Below, piece after piece: positions 50,560 to 59,824 of a stretch of 64,000 bases of DNA. Each line of letters begins with the position of its first letter. The stretch's first letter is position 1. The notes below the pieces were generated by a model. The model worked only from the letters and a program-made list of their open reading frames with translations. It made no database searches and was not told the DNA's origin. Origin of the DNA: Cytobacillus oceanisediminis (GTDB lineage: Bacteria; Bacillota; Bacilli; Bacillales; Cytobacillaceae); the NCBI RefSeq assembly GCF_022811925.1, contig NZ_CP065511.1, forward strand, positions 2,907,501 through 2,971,500, given 5' to 3'. A program made the position numbers and the translations under genes.

Positions 50560-51297
50560 TTATCCTTCCAGAAGCGGAATTCGGGATTTATACCTTCTAA
50601 CCAGCTCGCGGTTATGCTGTTCTGCTCCGTCTACATTGCCGCTTTTAAAGATAGGCGGTTCGAACCCGTTTTCTATCATCACTTCCACTGCTTCCGCCAT
50701 TAGGCTGTTTACAATCGCAAAGCCAATAATAGATGAGGCGGAGCCAAACCGAATCCCCAAAGCTGAATGCTCCATCAATGCGTCCCCTGGTTCTATATGA
50801 TTGTCGATCGCCAAATCCACAGATGAATAAAGATACTTTCCGTTTTTGTGCCGGGAGGATTGAGTGTTCGCATAACGCGGGGATGTGATCCCAATGACGA
50901 ATGCTCCACTCTCTTTTGAGATTTCAGCTACATCGATCGGGACTGGATTCCGTCCAGATGTTGATGCTACAATGACGACATCACCAGGCCGGATATCAGC
51001 ATTCTCCATAAAGCTTTCCGCAAGATCATTTTGTTTTTCCATTAATGAGGAACGGACCGCTCCCTTATGAAGCATTAAATCCTCTGCAAAAATAGGCTTA
51101 ATCGGGGCGAGCCCTCCTGCCCGGTAAAACAGCTCTTCCCCGAGCATATGAGAGTGACCGCATCCAAAAACATGAATAATCCCATTGTTTTGAATACACT
51201 CAGCCAAAGCACGGGCGGCATTTTTCATTTTTTGACCTTCTTCTATTTCCAAAAGGGTCAATAATTCTTTTACTTCATTCAGATATTTCGCAAGCAT
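50560..51297 (-). CDS. SIS-domain sugar isomerase-like protein (UPF0309 type)
   Basis: 245 aa. SIS fold: IIHVFGCGHSHMLGEELFYRAGGL (about 38-61) and VVIVASTSGRNPVPIDVA (about 105), which bind sugar phosphate. Resembles UPF0309/MurQ-like proteins. ATG 51297, just after the nagB stop, so co-transcribed with nagB. Its place where nagA often stands suggests a role in amino-sugar phosphate metabolism; specific reaction unknown. Confidence 0.88.
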   Translation of the reverse strand: MLAKYLNEVKELLTLLEIEEGQKMKNAARALAECIQNNGIIHVFGCGHSHMLGEELFYRAGGLAPIKPIFAEDLMLHKGAVRSSLMEKQNDLAESFMENADIRPGDVVIVASTSGRNPVPIDVAEISKESGAFVIGITSPRYANTQSSRHKNGKYLYSSVDLAIDNHIEPGDALMEHSALGIRFGSASSIIGFAIVNSLMAEAVEVMIENGFEPPIFKSGNVDGAEQHNRELVRRYKSRIPLLEG

Positions 51298-51311
51298 TGC
51301 TACTACCCCAT

Positions 51312-52052
51312 TTATACCGAGACTTTTGATGCGCTTAGAGCCGCTTCGTCGGCAATCACTTTAACGTTTGGATGATTTTTTAAGATGGATGCCGGGAAAA
51401 GTTCATTAACACCATTTCCAAGAAGCTTTTGAATGGCATCCGCTTTTGCTTCACCTGAAGCGAGAAGAAGGATCTCCCTGCTCTGCATGATCGTTGAGAT
51501 TCCCATTGTAATGGCTTGGGTCGGCACCTCTTCGATCGTATTAAAAAACCTGGCATTGGCTTTAATAGTAGAATCTGCTAAATCAACAATATGAGTTTTA
51601 GATAAAAAAGACGTGCCAGGCTCATTGAAGCCAATATGTCCATTATTGCCGATCCCCAAAATTTGCAGATCAATGCCACCATGGTTTTTCAGCTTATTTT
51701 CATAATTACGGCATTCTTCTCCCAAATCCTCAAGCGTACCATTGGGGACAAAAGTATTTTCCTTCTGGATGTCCAGATGATTAAACAATACTGTATCCAT
51801 AAAATAACGGTAGCTTTGCGGATTTTCCCCAGAAAGACCGATATATTCATCCAGATTAAAAGTTGTCACGTTTTTATATGATGTTTTGTTGCCCTGGTGA
51901 TCTTCAATCAACCTTTTATAGGTTCCCACAGGGGTGCTTCCGGTTGCCAATCCCAGTGTTGCTTCAGGAAGCTGGCGGACCTTCCTGATGATATAATCTG
52001 CTGCGGTTTTACTCATTTCTTCATAATTGGTTACTTTAATAATCTCCATCAT
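51312..52052 (-). CDS. nagB: Glucosamine-6-phosphate deaminase NagB
   Basis: 246 aa. Phosphate loop LGLATGSTPVGTYKRLI, catalytic TFNLDEYIGL (Asp), and LGIGNNGHIGFNEPG (His). Converts glucosamine-6-phosphate to fructose-6-phosphate and ammonia. ATG 52052 with AGGAGG 6 nt upstream; ATG 52049 is nearly as good. Divergent from nagE with a NagR-type dre site on each side. No nagA is visible in this window. Confidence 0.95.
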   Translation of the reverse strand: MMEIIKVTNYEEMSKTAADYIIRKVRQLPEATLGLATGSTPVGTYKRLIEDHQGNKTSYKNVTTFNLDEYIGLSGENPQSYRYFMDTVLFNHLDIQKENTFVPNGTLEDLGEECRNYENKLKNHGGIDLQILGIGNNGHIGFNEPGTSFLSKTHIVDLADSTIKANARFFNTIEEVPTQAITMGISTIMQSREILLLASGEAKADAIQKLLGNGVNELFPASILKNHPNVKVIADEAALSASKVSV

Positions 52053-52160
52053 GAGTTTCCTCCTTGCTCAAAAAGCTGAATAAGAATATATTTGCACTTT
52101 TAATTGCAAAATATAGTAATTAAATAAACCCATTTATATTAATTATCGTATCACCTCAAA

Positions 52161-52180
52161 GTATAGTTGTCTATACCAAT
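52161..52180 (-). promoter_or_regulatory. NagR/YvoA dre site before nagB
   Basis: On the minus strand ATTGGTATAGACAACTATAC, close to the Bacillus NagR dre site. The site faces nagB. The exact promoter hexamers are not clear. Confidence 0.8.
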
Positions 52181-52245
52181 TTCATTGTTAGAAAAGTCTT
52201 AATATAAGAAAGAAAATCCTGCCCTTTAGAATTTTTTCTTTCAAA

Positions 52246-52281
52246 ATGGTATAGACAACTATATTTATATTTTGGTATGAT
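52246..52281 (+). promoter_or_regulatory. dre site and promoter of nagE
   Basis: dre ATGGTATAGACAACTATAT at 52246-52264 covers the -35 TAGACA (52252-52257); an 18-bp spacer leads to extended -10 TGGTATGAT (TATGAT at 52276-52281). Repression by NagR is inferred from the site. Confidence 0.8.
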
Positions 52282-52339
52282 TACGACAGTTTAGTAAAAC
52301 GCTTTCTTATTCATAATTTTTTATTAAGGAGAGATCAAT

Positions 52340-53716
52340 ATGTTAGGATTCTTACAAAGAATTGGTAAGGCATTAATGCTTCCGATTGCCGTCCTGCCTG
52401 CCGCCGGTCTACTGCTCCGCTTTGGACAAGATGATTTATTGGGCATTCCGTTTATTGCAAATGCCGGCAATGCCATTTTCGCCAACCTGGCACTTATTTT
52501 TGCCATCGGGGTTGCGATGGGATTTGCGAAAGACAGTAATGGAGCAGCTGCCCTTTCAGGCGCCATCGGTTTTCTTGTATTAACCGAAGGGGCAATTGCC
52601 ATCGATGAAAATATAAATATGGGAGTTCTGGGCGGTATTATTGCCGGTATTATTGCTGGATTATTATATAACCGCTTCCATGATATCAAACTTCCGGATT
52701 GGCTCGGATTCTTCAGCGGCCGCCGATTCGTTCCGATTATTACTTCCGTAACGATGATTTTGCTGGCTGCCATCGCTGGTTTTGCCTGGCCTCCTATCCA
52801 GGGTGCAATCGATTCACTGGGCAACTGGATTATTGGTCTCGGCGCTTTGGGATCAGGTCTATTTGGATTCTTAAACCGCCTGCTTATTCCATTAGGTCTT
52901 CATCACGTATTGAACAGTTTATTCTGGTTCCAGTTCGGCGAATTTGAAGGAGTTAATGGAGATATTGCCCGCTTCTTCGCCGGAGACCCATCAGCAGGCG
53001 CTTACATGACTGGATTCTTCCCTGTTATGATGTTCGGTCTTCCTGCTGCAGCTTTTGCGATCATTGCAACAGCTAAGCCTGAAAAAAGAAAAGCTGTATC
53101 AGGAATGTTCATCGGTCTTGCACTGACTTCATTCCTGACTGGTATTACGGAACCAATCGAGTTCTCATTTATGTTTATTGCACCGCTTCTATATGGAGTG
53201 CACGCAATCTTAACCGGGGTTTCCATGTGGGTTACCTCTCTATTGGGCATCCGCGATGGTTTCACATTCTCAGCAGGCGCACTCGATTTTGCGCTGAACT
53301 TTAATATCGCTGAAAAGCCGCTGCTGCTTTTGGGAATTGGCGTCATCTACGCTATTCTTTACTTCGTTATCTTCTATGCCTTAATAAAAGCGTTAGACCT
53401 GAAAACGCCTGGCCGTGAAGATGAAACAGACGCAGTTGAAGAAGAAGAGGCACCTGCTGCTCAGGGCAATAATAAGTATGAAGTTATGGCCAGCCAGTTT
53501 ATCAAAGATATTGGCGGAGCTGACAACATCACTTCCATTGATAACTGTGCAACACGCCTTCGCTTAAATATTGCTGATATGGAAAAAGTTAAGGAAAGTG
53601 CACTGAAGGCACATGGTGCTAAAGGAATCATGAAATTAAGCAAAACCAATCTGCAGATCATTGTTGGAACAGATGTAGAGTTTGTAGCAGATGAAATGAA
53701 GAAAATTAAGAAGTAG
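52340..53716 (+). CDS. nagE: PTS N-acetylglucosamine EIICB transporter NagE/NagP
   Basis: 458 aa. EIIC domain with about 10 membrane segments (1-365; GLHHVLNSLFWFQFG, GITEPIEFSFMFI) joined to EIIB (about 385-458) with phospho-Cys403 (IDNCATRLR). No EIIA domain, which is typical of Bacillus NagP; EIIA comes from elsewhere. It imports and phosphorylates GlcNAc. ATG 52340 with AAGGAG. Divergent from nagB. Confidence 0.95.
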   Translation: MLGFLQRIGKALMLPIAVLPAAGLLLRFGQDDLLGIPFIANAGNAIFANLALIFAIGVAMGFAKDSNGAAALSGAIGFLVLTEGAIAIDENINMGVLGGIIAGIIAGLLYNRFHDIKLPDWLGFFSGRRFVPIITSVTMILLAAIAGFAWPPIQGAIDSLGNWIIGLGALGSGLFGFLNRLLIPLGLHHVLNSLFWFQFGEFEGVNGDIARFFAGDPSAGAYMTGFFPVMMFGLPAAAFAIIATAKPEKRKAVSGMFIGLALTSFLTGITEPIEFSFMFIAPLLYGVHAILTGVSMWVTSLLGIRDGFTFSAGALDFALNFNIAEKPLLLLGIGVIYAILYFVIFYALIKALDLKTPGREDETDAVEEEEAPAAQGNNKYEVMASQFIKDIGGADNITSIDNCATRLRLNIADMEKVKESALKAHGAKGIMKLSKTNLQIIVGTDVEFVADEMKKIKK

Positions 53717-53725
53717 TAATAATTA

Positions 53726-53757
53726 AAAAACAGTGTCCCCTGCCGGACACTGTTTTT
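53726..53757. terminator. Bidirectional terminator between nagE and chbG
   Basis: AAACAGTGTCC/GGACACTGTTT stem with A and T runs. Confidence 0.9.
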
Positions 53758-53758
53758 C

Positions 53759-54457
53759 TTATAGCAGCTTAATATCAGGTGGAAGCTTTGCAGAGCAGAG
53801 TATTTCCAGCTCCTTTATGCGCATTAAATTATAAGATGACCCTTCCATAAGCAATTGATCTGCAAATGCCGGATGGCACATGACTTCCACTGTTTCCCCG
53901 TCTTCTGCCTTTTCTGCCAGCCTGCTGAAATAGTCTTCCTGAATGCCATCTCCGTAAAAATCGAATAAGCATCTGTGAGAATAGCTTTTGACCCCTTCAA
54001 GCACTTGCACGCCATTTACTCTGAAAGGGAGGTCGTATTTATTGGACAGGCTTTGAACCACTGGGAGAAACTCTTCGCGTGTATGAACGTGATGATGGCT
54101 ATCCAAATGGGAAGGCGTAAGACCAGCCCCGATAAAACGGTCAATTTGTGCAGACCACTCAAGCTCGAGCTCTTCTGCGGATATTCCGTCCAAATCTGCC
54201 TGTGATCTGAAGTATCCACCTTTATTTGTTAAAGTTATTAAATGGGATAATAACGGCTTCCCGCATGTTAGGACTAAATGGACGCCAGTTCGTAAACCCG
54301 GGTATTGACTGGCCATTGCCAGGGCCTGCTCGGTTCCCGGCATGTTCATCATCATGGTGGCAGAATTGACAATTCCATATAGGTGGCTGTGCAAAATTCC
54401 ATAGTTAACTCCGGGACTATAGCCGAAATCATCAGCATTGACGATGAGTTTGATCAT
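53759..54457 (-). CDS. chbG: Carbohydrate deacetylase ChbG (YdjC family)
   Basis: 232 aa. YdjC fold: LIVNADDFGYSPGVNYGI (metal Asp), HLDSHHHVHT (metal His pair) and VEVMCHPA. Removes an acetyl group from chitobiose-6-phosphate before hydrolysis. ATG 54457 behind GGAGGAAAA; an upstream start at 54517 lacks support. It is last in the PTS operon but lies 472 bp after the GH4 gene, with a repeat array between. Confidence 0.9.
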   Translation of the reverse strand: MIKLIVNADDFGYSPGVNYGILHSHLYGIVNSATMMMNMPGTEQALAMASQYPGLRTGVHLVLTCGKPLLSHLITLTNKGGYFRSQADLDGISAEELELEWSAQIDRFIGAGLTPSHLDSHHHVHTREEFLPVVQSLSNKYDLPFRVNGVQVLEGVKSYSHRCLFDFYGDGIQEDYFSRLAEKAEDGETVEVMCHPAFADQLLMEGSSYNLMRIKELEILCSAKLPPDIKLL

Positions 54458-54529
54458 GATTATTTTCCTCCGGTTGCATAGCTGCAAGGCAGCTTGAAAC
54501 GATCTGCTTCCCTGCAAATTTCTACTTTA

Positions 54530-54945
54530 ATTGTTCTGTTCTCTTTTTTTATTGTGTCTTTATTTAAGTCATTTGCATCTGATCCTTGCTTTTTTGCGCT
54601 TTCGGGACTGATTGCGTCGTGATTTACTTTAATTGCGCTGTTCTGTTTCTTTATTGCGCCGATATTTAAGTCATTTGCGTCTTCCACTTGCTTTTTTGCG
54701 CTTTTGGGACTGATTGCGTCGTGATTTACTTTAATTGCGCTGTTCTGTTTCTTTATTGCGCCGATATTTAAGTCATTTGCGTCTTCCACTTGCTTTTTTG
54801 CGCTTTCGGGACTGATTGCGTTGTGATTTACTTTAATTGCGCTGTTCTGTTTCTTTATTGCGCCGATATTTAAGTCATTTGCGTCTTCCACTTGCTTTTT
54901 TGCGCTTTCGGGACTGATTGCGTTGTGATTTATTGAAATTGCGGC
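54530..54945. repeat. TTGCG tandem repeat, 21-bp steps in 102-bp units
   Basis: Units of 102 bp start with GCGTCTTCC at 54677, 54779 and 54881; a degenerate unit precedes them. Inside each unit TTGCG recurs at 21, 18, 21, 21 and 21 bp. The array fills the 472-bp gap between chbG and the GH4 gene and reaches into the last codons of the latter. An ORF on the minus strand here is a 34-residue repeat artefact. Confidence 0.9.
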
Positions 54946-56252
54946 AAATAGGTACGATGGGCTTCGAGCATTTCATCAAGGATCTTTTTAGCTATTTTAT
55001 CGGAACCCACCAGCGGATTGATTGTCAGCGCCAGTAGAGCAGTATTGTAATCACCAGTCAGGGCAGCTTCTATGGTCACCCTTTCAAAGGATTTAATGGA
55101 TTGAACCAGCCCTCTGACTGCAACTGGGAGTTCACCGACCGCTATCGGCTTCGGTCCATCCTTCGTTATTACGCAGCTGACTTCAACGGCTGAATCTGAC
55201 GGAAGGCCTGCAATGGCACCATAATTACGGGTGTTAACCGGCTGTATATCCCTTTTATCAGTATAGATGGAATGAATCAGCCTGCATGCTGCATCACTGT
55301 AGTAAGCCCCTCCCCTTTTTTCAAGCTGCGGCGGCTTTTCAGCAAGATCTGGATTCTGATATAACTGGAACAGCTCTTCCTCCAGCTTTTTAACCACTTC
55401 AGCCCGAGTTCCGCCTTCTGATGCTGCCTTGACTTCTTCTTCCACCATTTCACGTGTTTTATAGTAATAATTATGGTAAGGACAAGGAAGCACATTTAAT
55501 GCCTGCAGAAATTCCGGTTCCCATCCCATCGCATGGATGTTTTTCATCGTGATCGAATGTTCTTTGTCCGTAAGCTTATTCAGCACCTCTTCCTTGACGC
55601 TCACTCCATCGACATAGACGTCAAGCCCGTATACGAGGTGATTGAGTCCCGCAAAGTCAATTCTTACTCTGCTGTGATCCACATTCATTAACTGGGCAGC
55701 CCCCATCTCCATCCCAATCGGCACATTGCATAAACCAACCACTTTTTTGATATTGCTGTATCGCAGGACTGCTTCTGTGATCATTCCTGCCGGATTGGTA
55801 AAATTGATGAGCCATGCATTGGGGCACAATTCTTCCATTTCACGGCAAATCTCCATAATGACTGGAATGGTTCTGAGTGCCTTGAAGAATCCTCCCGGGC
55901 CATTGGTTTCCTGGCCCAGGACTCCATATTTCAGCGGAATTCTCTCGTCTTTTCCTCTTGCATCCAAAAGCCCGACACGAAATTGGGTTGTAACAAAATC
56001 GGCATTCTTAAGCGCTTTTTCCCTATCCAAAGTAAGCTGAATCTGTATGGGAACCCCGGCTTTTTCAACCATCCGCTTCGCTAATTGTCCGACAATCTCG
56101 AGCTTATTTCTTCCTTCCTCCACATCTACAAGCCAAATTTCCCTGACTGGCAATTCCTCATGTCTTTTGATAAAGCCTTCAATTAATTCAGGTGTATAGC
56201 TTGAACCTCCGCCTATTACGGCTATTTTTATACTATCTGGTTGCTGTGCCAT
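54930..56252 (-). CDS. GH4 6-phospho-beta-glucosidase (ChbF/LicH-like)
   Basis: 440 aa. NAD-binding [18 protein letters not shown], then [27 protein letters not shown] (metal Cys) and LNHLVYG (metal His). GH4 enzymes use NAD and a divalent metal. Following ChbG deacetylation it would split chitobiose-6-phosphate; a cellobiose-6-phosphate role is the alternative. ATG 56252 behind AGAGG; TTG 56273 rejected for lack of a site. Confidence 0.93.
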   Translation of the reverse strand: MAQQPDSIKIAVIGGGSSYTPELIEGFIKRHEELPVREIWLVDVEEGRNKLEIVGQLAKRMVEKAGVPIQIQLTLDREKALKNADFVTTQFRVGLLDARGKDERIPLKYGVLGQETNGPGGFFKALRTIPVIMEICREMEELCPNAWLINFTNPAGMITEAVLRYSNIKKVVGLCNVPIGMEMGAAQLMNVDHSRVRIDFAGLNHLVYGLDVYVDGVSVKEEVLNKLTDKEHSITMKNIHAMGWEPEFLQALNVLPCPYHNYYYKTREMVEEEVKAASEGGTRAEVVKKLEEELFQLYQNPDLAEKPPQLEKRGGAYYSDAACRLIHSIYTDKRDIQPVNTRNYGAIAGLPSDSAVEVSCVITKDGPKPIAVGELPVAVRGLVQSIKSFERVTIEAALTGDYNTALLALTINPLVGSDKIAKKILDEMLEAHRTYLPQFQ

Positions 56253-56265
56253 TCGTTTACCTCTC

Positions 56266-56580
56266 TTAGTCAAGTTTCTTGTATAAGTCGATAAATTCCT
56301 GTGCCATGTCTTTGATAGTCAGTGCATTCATCAAATGATCCTGGGCATGGACAAGAATGATGGGCAGATCGAATTGAGCCCCGGAAGCCTCGCCCTGAAT
56401 TAACTCAGTTTGATGTCTGTGTGCCAGCACAAACTCCTCCTCTGCTTCCCGGATTTTTGCTTCCGCTGCTTCGAACTTTCCGGCCTTTGCTTTCTGGATG
56501 GATTCCATGGCGAGACTTCTGGCATTCCCGCTGTGCAAAATAAGCTGAAATGATATTTGATAAAGCTTTTCTTTATCCAT
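56266..56580 (-). CDS. PTS lactose/cellobiose-family EIIA
   Basis: 104 aa, helical. Phospho-His78 in LVHAQDHLMN. Passes phosphate from HPr to EIIB. ATG 56580 starts after the EIIC stop. ChbA/LicA-like. Part of the IIB-IIC-IIA-GH4 operon. Confidence 0.93.
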   Translation of the reverse strand: MDKEKLYQISFQLILHSGNARSLAMESIQKAKAGKFEAAEAKIREAEEEFVLAHRHQTELIQGEASGAQFDLPIILVHAQDHLMNALTIKDMAQEFIDLYKKLD

Positions 56581-56592
56581 TTATTAACCCGC

Positions 56593-57927
56593 CTAACCTT
56601 GAATTGTTGGTGTTTGTTCTGGCTGCACATGCTTCAGTTTCTTTTCATCCATTTTCCCTGTTATATATACGAAAGGAAGATAAATGACAATGGAAATTGC
56701 TAAATTCACAAGTGCCAGCACAGCACCGGAGATATGCCCTCCTGTAGCAAGATAGCCGCCAATTCCTGCAGGCGTCACCCAAGGAATGCTTGCCACAACG
56801 ACCGGATAAACAAGGCCCCATTTAATAGCCAGATAAGCCACTACAGTCATAATGACCGGTGCCGAAATAAACGGTATTAGCCAGATTGGATTTAACACGA
56901 TCGGCAGGCCGAATAATAAAGGTTCATTGATTTGGAAGATTCCAGGCGGCGTTCCCAATGCCAGCATTTGCTTGTGCCTCTTCCGGCCTGCAATAAACAT
57001 GGCAATGATAAGTCCAAGAGTTGCTCCAGAGCCGCCAAGATATACAAAGGCATCCAGGAATGGGCCTGCCAGAATGGCATACTTATCAAGATCTGCTACT
57101 CCCTGAGCATACAAATCTGTATTTTTGGTTCCGAGAGATGTGAATAAAGGCGTTGTTACACCTCCAAGAATATTAGGCCCATGGAGTCCAACCGCCCAGA
57201 AACCATGCACCAGAAAGACAATAAGGATCGCAAATGGCAATGAATCAGCTGCATTTGTCAAAGGTGCGACAAGGGTTGCATTGAGCCAGTCATTCAAAAA
57301 TTCCCCATTTGTCATTTTTCTGAACAGAAGGCCTGCCACTCCAAATATGAAAATCGTCAGCATGCCCGGCACCAGTTTGGCAAAAGCCCCTGCAACGGCT
57401 GGTGGGACTCCATCCGGCAGTTTGATAATAAAGGCTTTTACCTTGGTCAGACGTATAAATAATTCGGTTGCAAGAAGTGCTACCACAATCCCTGTAAATA
57501 AAGCCGTAGCATTAAAGTATCCATAGCCAATGAATCCCCAGACGCCTTCCGTATCAGGCACCTGGCCTACCTGAGGGATTAAGAGGAAGAAGCAGGCTGC
57601 GGCAACCAGCATCGCCTCGAATCCATCATCCCCATACGATTTGGCAAGCCTGTGGGATATACCAAATACGGCGAATATGGTTAAGAAGGCAAACGTACCC
57701 CACCAGATATCTCCGCCAAGTGTTTTCCAGGATTCGCCGAAAATACTTTCCATGAGCCTGCCGTATGGTTTAATGATTTCCCCCAAATTATTAAACAGGA
57801 CAGCAAATGATCCTACCATCGTGATGGCGATCATCCCGATCAATGCATCCCGGATAGCAAGCAAATGCCTGTTATTGCCGAATTTCATTGCATAAGGCAT
57901 GATATATTTCTCAATAAACGTCATCAT
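56593..57927 (-). CDS. PTS lactose/cellobiose-family EIIC
   Basis: 444 aa, about 10 membrane segments; hallmark PPAVAGAFAKLVPG and NEPLLFGLPIVLNPI. Imports the disaccharide with phosphorylation. ATG 57927 with AAAGGGTG; overlapping start/stop with the IIB gene. Chitobiose is more likely than cellobiose because chbG and nag genes are linked. Confidence 0.94.
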   Translation of the reverse strand: MMTFIEKYIMPYAMKFGNNRHLLAIRDALIGMIAITMVGSFAVLFNNLGEIIKPYGRLMESIFGESWKTLGGDIWWGTFAFLTIFAVFGISHRLAKSYGDDGFEAMLVAAACFFLLIPQVGQVPDTEGVWGFIGYGYFNATALFTGIVVALLATELFIRLTKVKAFIIKLPDGVPPAVAGAFAKLVPGMLTIFIFGVAGLLFRKMTNGEFLNDWLNATLVAPLTNAADSLPFAILIVFLVHGFWAVGLHGPNILGGVTTPLFTSLGTKNTDLYAQGVADLDKYAILAGPFLDAFVYLGGSGATLGLIIAMFIAGRKRHKQMLALGTPPGIFQINEPLLFGLPIVLNPIWLIPFISAPVIMTVVAYLAIKWGLVYPVVVASIPWVTPAGIGGYLATGGHISGAVLALVNLAISIVIYLPFVYITGKMDEKKLKHVQPEQTPTIQG

Positions 57928-57929
57928 CA

Positions 57930-58235
57930 CTATTCACCCTTTATTAATGAAATAGCTTGCTTTAATACTTCCTCTCCATTGCATAAGCCATAATGCATTG
58001 GGTTTATGGGAGCTACAGGAATCCTGTCGCCAGCCTCCTTCTTCAACTGCTCGGTCATAAACCGAATCTGCGGTCCCAGCAGCAGGACATCTGCCGAATC
58101 AATATGGTTTCTAACCTCCCCGTTGCCAACAGCCCAAATTTTACAGTCGATCCCCTGGCTCTCAGCGCTTGCCTGCATTTTTGTCACTAGAAGACTGGTA
58201 GACATTCCAGCCGAACAGCATAACAAAATATTCAT
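57930..58235 (-). CDS. PTS lactose/cellobiose-family EIIB
   Basis: 101 aa. Phospho-Cys at position 7 in [12 protein letters not shown]. Gives phosphate to the incoming sugar with EIIC. ATG 58235 behind AAAAGGGGG. First gene of the operon; a cre-like site and a promoter region lie upstream. Confidence 0.94.
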   Translation of the reverse strand: MNILLCCSAGMSTSLLVTKMQASAESQGIDCKIWAVGNGEVRNHIDSADVLLLGPQIRFMTEQLKKEAGDRIPVAPINPMHYGLCNGEEVLKQAISLIKGE

Positions 58236-58253
58236 GATTGACCCCCTTTTCTC

Positions 58254-58267
58254 TGTAAGCGATTTCA
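58254..58267 (-). promoter_or_regulatory. cre-like CcpA site before the PTS operon
   Basis: On the minus strand TGAAATCGCTTACA matches TGWAARCGYTWNCW at all but one position, just upstream of the EIIB ribosome binding site. A possible extended -10 TGGTACTAT lies further upstream. Confidence 0.5.
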
Positions 58268-58443
58268 AAATAATAGAATGATTGCTTAACTTAATAGTAC
58301 CATTGATAAAACAGATTATTCAGTCAATTCAAACGAAAAAATATTCCTTTTTTGAAGTCATTCACCCCCCTTCAATATCCTATGCTTGAAATTAATTGTA
58401 ATGACAAATATTTAATTTTTCAATACATTTTTAAAATTTGTTA

Positions 58444-58461
58444 TTACAAATTAATTTGTAA
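58444..58461 (+). promoter_or_regulatory. 18-bp perfect palindrome in the PTS/GntR divergent region
   Basis: TTACAAATTAATTTGTAA reads the same on both strands and lies just upstream of the gntR -35 (TTGATA, 18 bp, AATAAT). Likely operator of the GntR regulator. It is unlike the dre sites at nagB and nagE. Confidence 0.6.
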
Positions 58462-58521
58462 TTGATATGACAATAAGTTTTATGGAATAATAGAAAGAAG
58501 AACAGAGTAGGAGGAACGGGT

Positions 58522-59253
58522 ATGAAAGACGGTTTCACCGAGGATAGTGCCCTGCACTTGATGGTTAAAGAAAGCATTCTTGAACTTATTCGAAATGGAG
58601 AATACAAACCGGATACAAAATTGCCGACAGAAGCGGAGTTTTGTGAAAAATATGGAGTCAGCCGGACGACCATCAGAACAGCACTCCAGCAGCTGAGCAC
58701 AGAAGGCCATATTTATCGCCAGCAAGGCAGAGGCACTTTTGTATCAAGCAATAAAGTTAAGCAGCGGCTGACTTCTACAGTCGAAAACTTTTCAAAGCAA
58801 ATGGCGATGCAGGGAAAAAACCCGCTTATAAAAGTAATAAACCTGGAAGTCATCCCTGCCGATCCCTTCTTGGCAGATGTCTTTGACCTGTCAGAAGGCG
58901 ATCCGGTTAATGTACTCGAACGGATCAGGTATGCGGATGACGAGCCGCTTCAATATGAAAAAGCCTTTCTGCCATGGAAAAAGACCCCCAGCTTGAACCG
59001 GCAGGCCTGTGAAAAATCCTTATACAATTTGCTGCAGACTCAATACAACTTAAAAATCCAAAAGACAGTCGAGCATTTAGAAATTTCATTCCCGGAAGAG
59101 GAAATTAGTGACCTGTTAAAAATCAAACCTGAAACACCGTGTTTCGCTCTTGAAACCTATGCCTATATTGAAGACGGAAGCTTAATCGAGTATTCCAAAA
59201 CGATGTTCCGCGGGGACTATGCTCATTTTATTATTGAACGGAATTATGAATAA
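58522..59253 (+). CDS. GntR/HutC-family regulator with UTRA domain
   Basis: 243 aa. N-terminal winged helix (LPTEAEFCEKYGVSRTTIRTALQQL, about 34-58, split here) and C-terminal UTRA effector domain (LERIRYADDEPLQYEKAFLP; SKTMFRGDYAHF). HutC-type regulators bind sugar phosphates. Divergent from the chitobiose-type PTS operon, so probably its repressor. It might also bind the dre sites, but its own region has a different palindrome. Confidence 0.9.
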   Translation: MKDGFTEDSALHLMVKESILELIRNGEYKPDTKLPTEAEFCEKYGVSRTTIRTALQQLSTEGHIYRQQGRGTFVSSNKVKQRLTSTVENFSKQMAMQGKNPLIKVINLEVIPADPFLADVFDLSEGDPVNVLERIRYADDEPLQYEKAFLPWKKTPSLNRQACEKSLYNLLQTQYNLKIQKTVEHLEISFPEEEISDLLKIKPETPCFALETYAYIEDGSLIEYSKTMFRGDYAHFIIERNYE

Positions 59254-59279
59254 AAGCTAAGCGGATTAATTCGCTTAGC

Positions 59280-59801
59280 TTAATGCCTCTTTTTGTACCA
59301 CCTAATCGCCTTTTGCTCAATTTCCCGTACCAGTGCTTCCTTCCCCTTTATGTATGCCTCAATGTCAAAGGGGTATTGTTTCGCTAACTCCATTTTTAAT
59401 ACTCCATATTGTTTTGCTTCTTCGCCGTTTAATCTTAAATAATCACGAAATGCAAGATGCCGGGTGATATCAGGATTCCCTTTTTCGTAGATATGGACAT
59501 GATGGGTCCGCTGATTGCCACCCTTCTGAAAATACCGCCGGCCTGGCAGTCCGTTTTCTCCGCGGGGTTCATACCCCAGTGAAATCATTTCCGCATTGAA
59601 GCGATCAACCATCTCAATATCATTTACTATAGGCATGATATCGATGACCGGCTTTGCTGCCAGACCTGGAATGGACGTGCTGCCTATATGGTGGATGTCC
59701 AGAATCTCTCTTTTAAAAATCGTCTTGAGGAGTGCTGCCCCGCTTTTAAATAAGTATGGCCAATCGGGATTATATGGAGTAACTGCCACTTTCCTTGTCA
59801 T
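59280..59801 (-). CDS. GrpB/UPF0157 family protein
   Basis: 173 aa, nucleotidyltransferase-like fold. Signature VTPYNPDWPYLFKSG and HHIGSTSIPGLAAKPVIDIMPIV. Function unproven; related to CoaE-linked GrpB domains. ATG 59801 behind GAGGAGG. Co-directional with the methyltransferase upstream. Confidence 0.88.
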   Translation of the reverse strand: MTRKVAVTPYNPDWPYLFKSGAALLKTIFKREILDIHHIGSTSIPGLAAKPVIDIMPIVNDIEMVDRFNAEMISLGYEPRGENGLPGRRYFQKGGNQRTHHVHIYEKGNPDITRHLAFRDYLRLNGEEAKQYGVLKMELAKQYPFDIEAYIKGKEALVREIEQKAIRWYKKRH

Positions 59802-59824
59802 GTTTCCTCCTCATTTGAAAACTT

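Noticed and set aside
54460-54891. 143-residue ORF with 34-residue repeats on the minus strand
   Set aside because: The repeats are a translation of the 102-bp TTGCG DNA array; cores keep 18-21-bp spacing and no RBS is present.
59255-59281. Stem AGCTAAGCG/CGCTTAGCT after the gntR gene as a terminator
   Set aside because: No T-run follows on either strand, so it is only a weak candidate.
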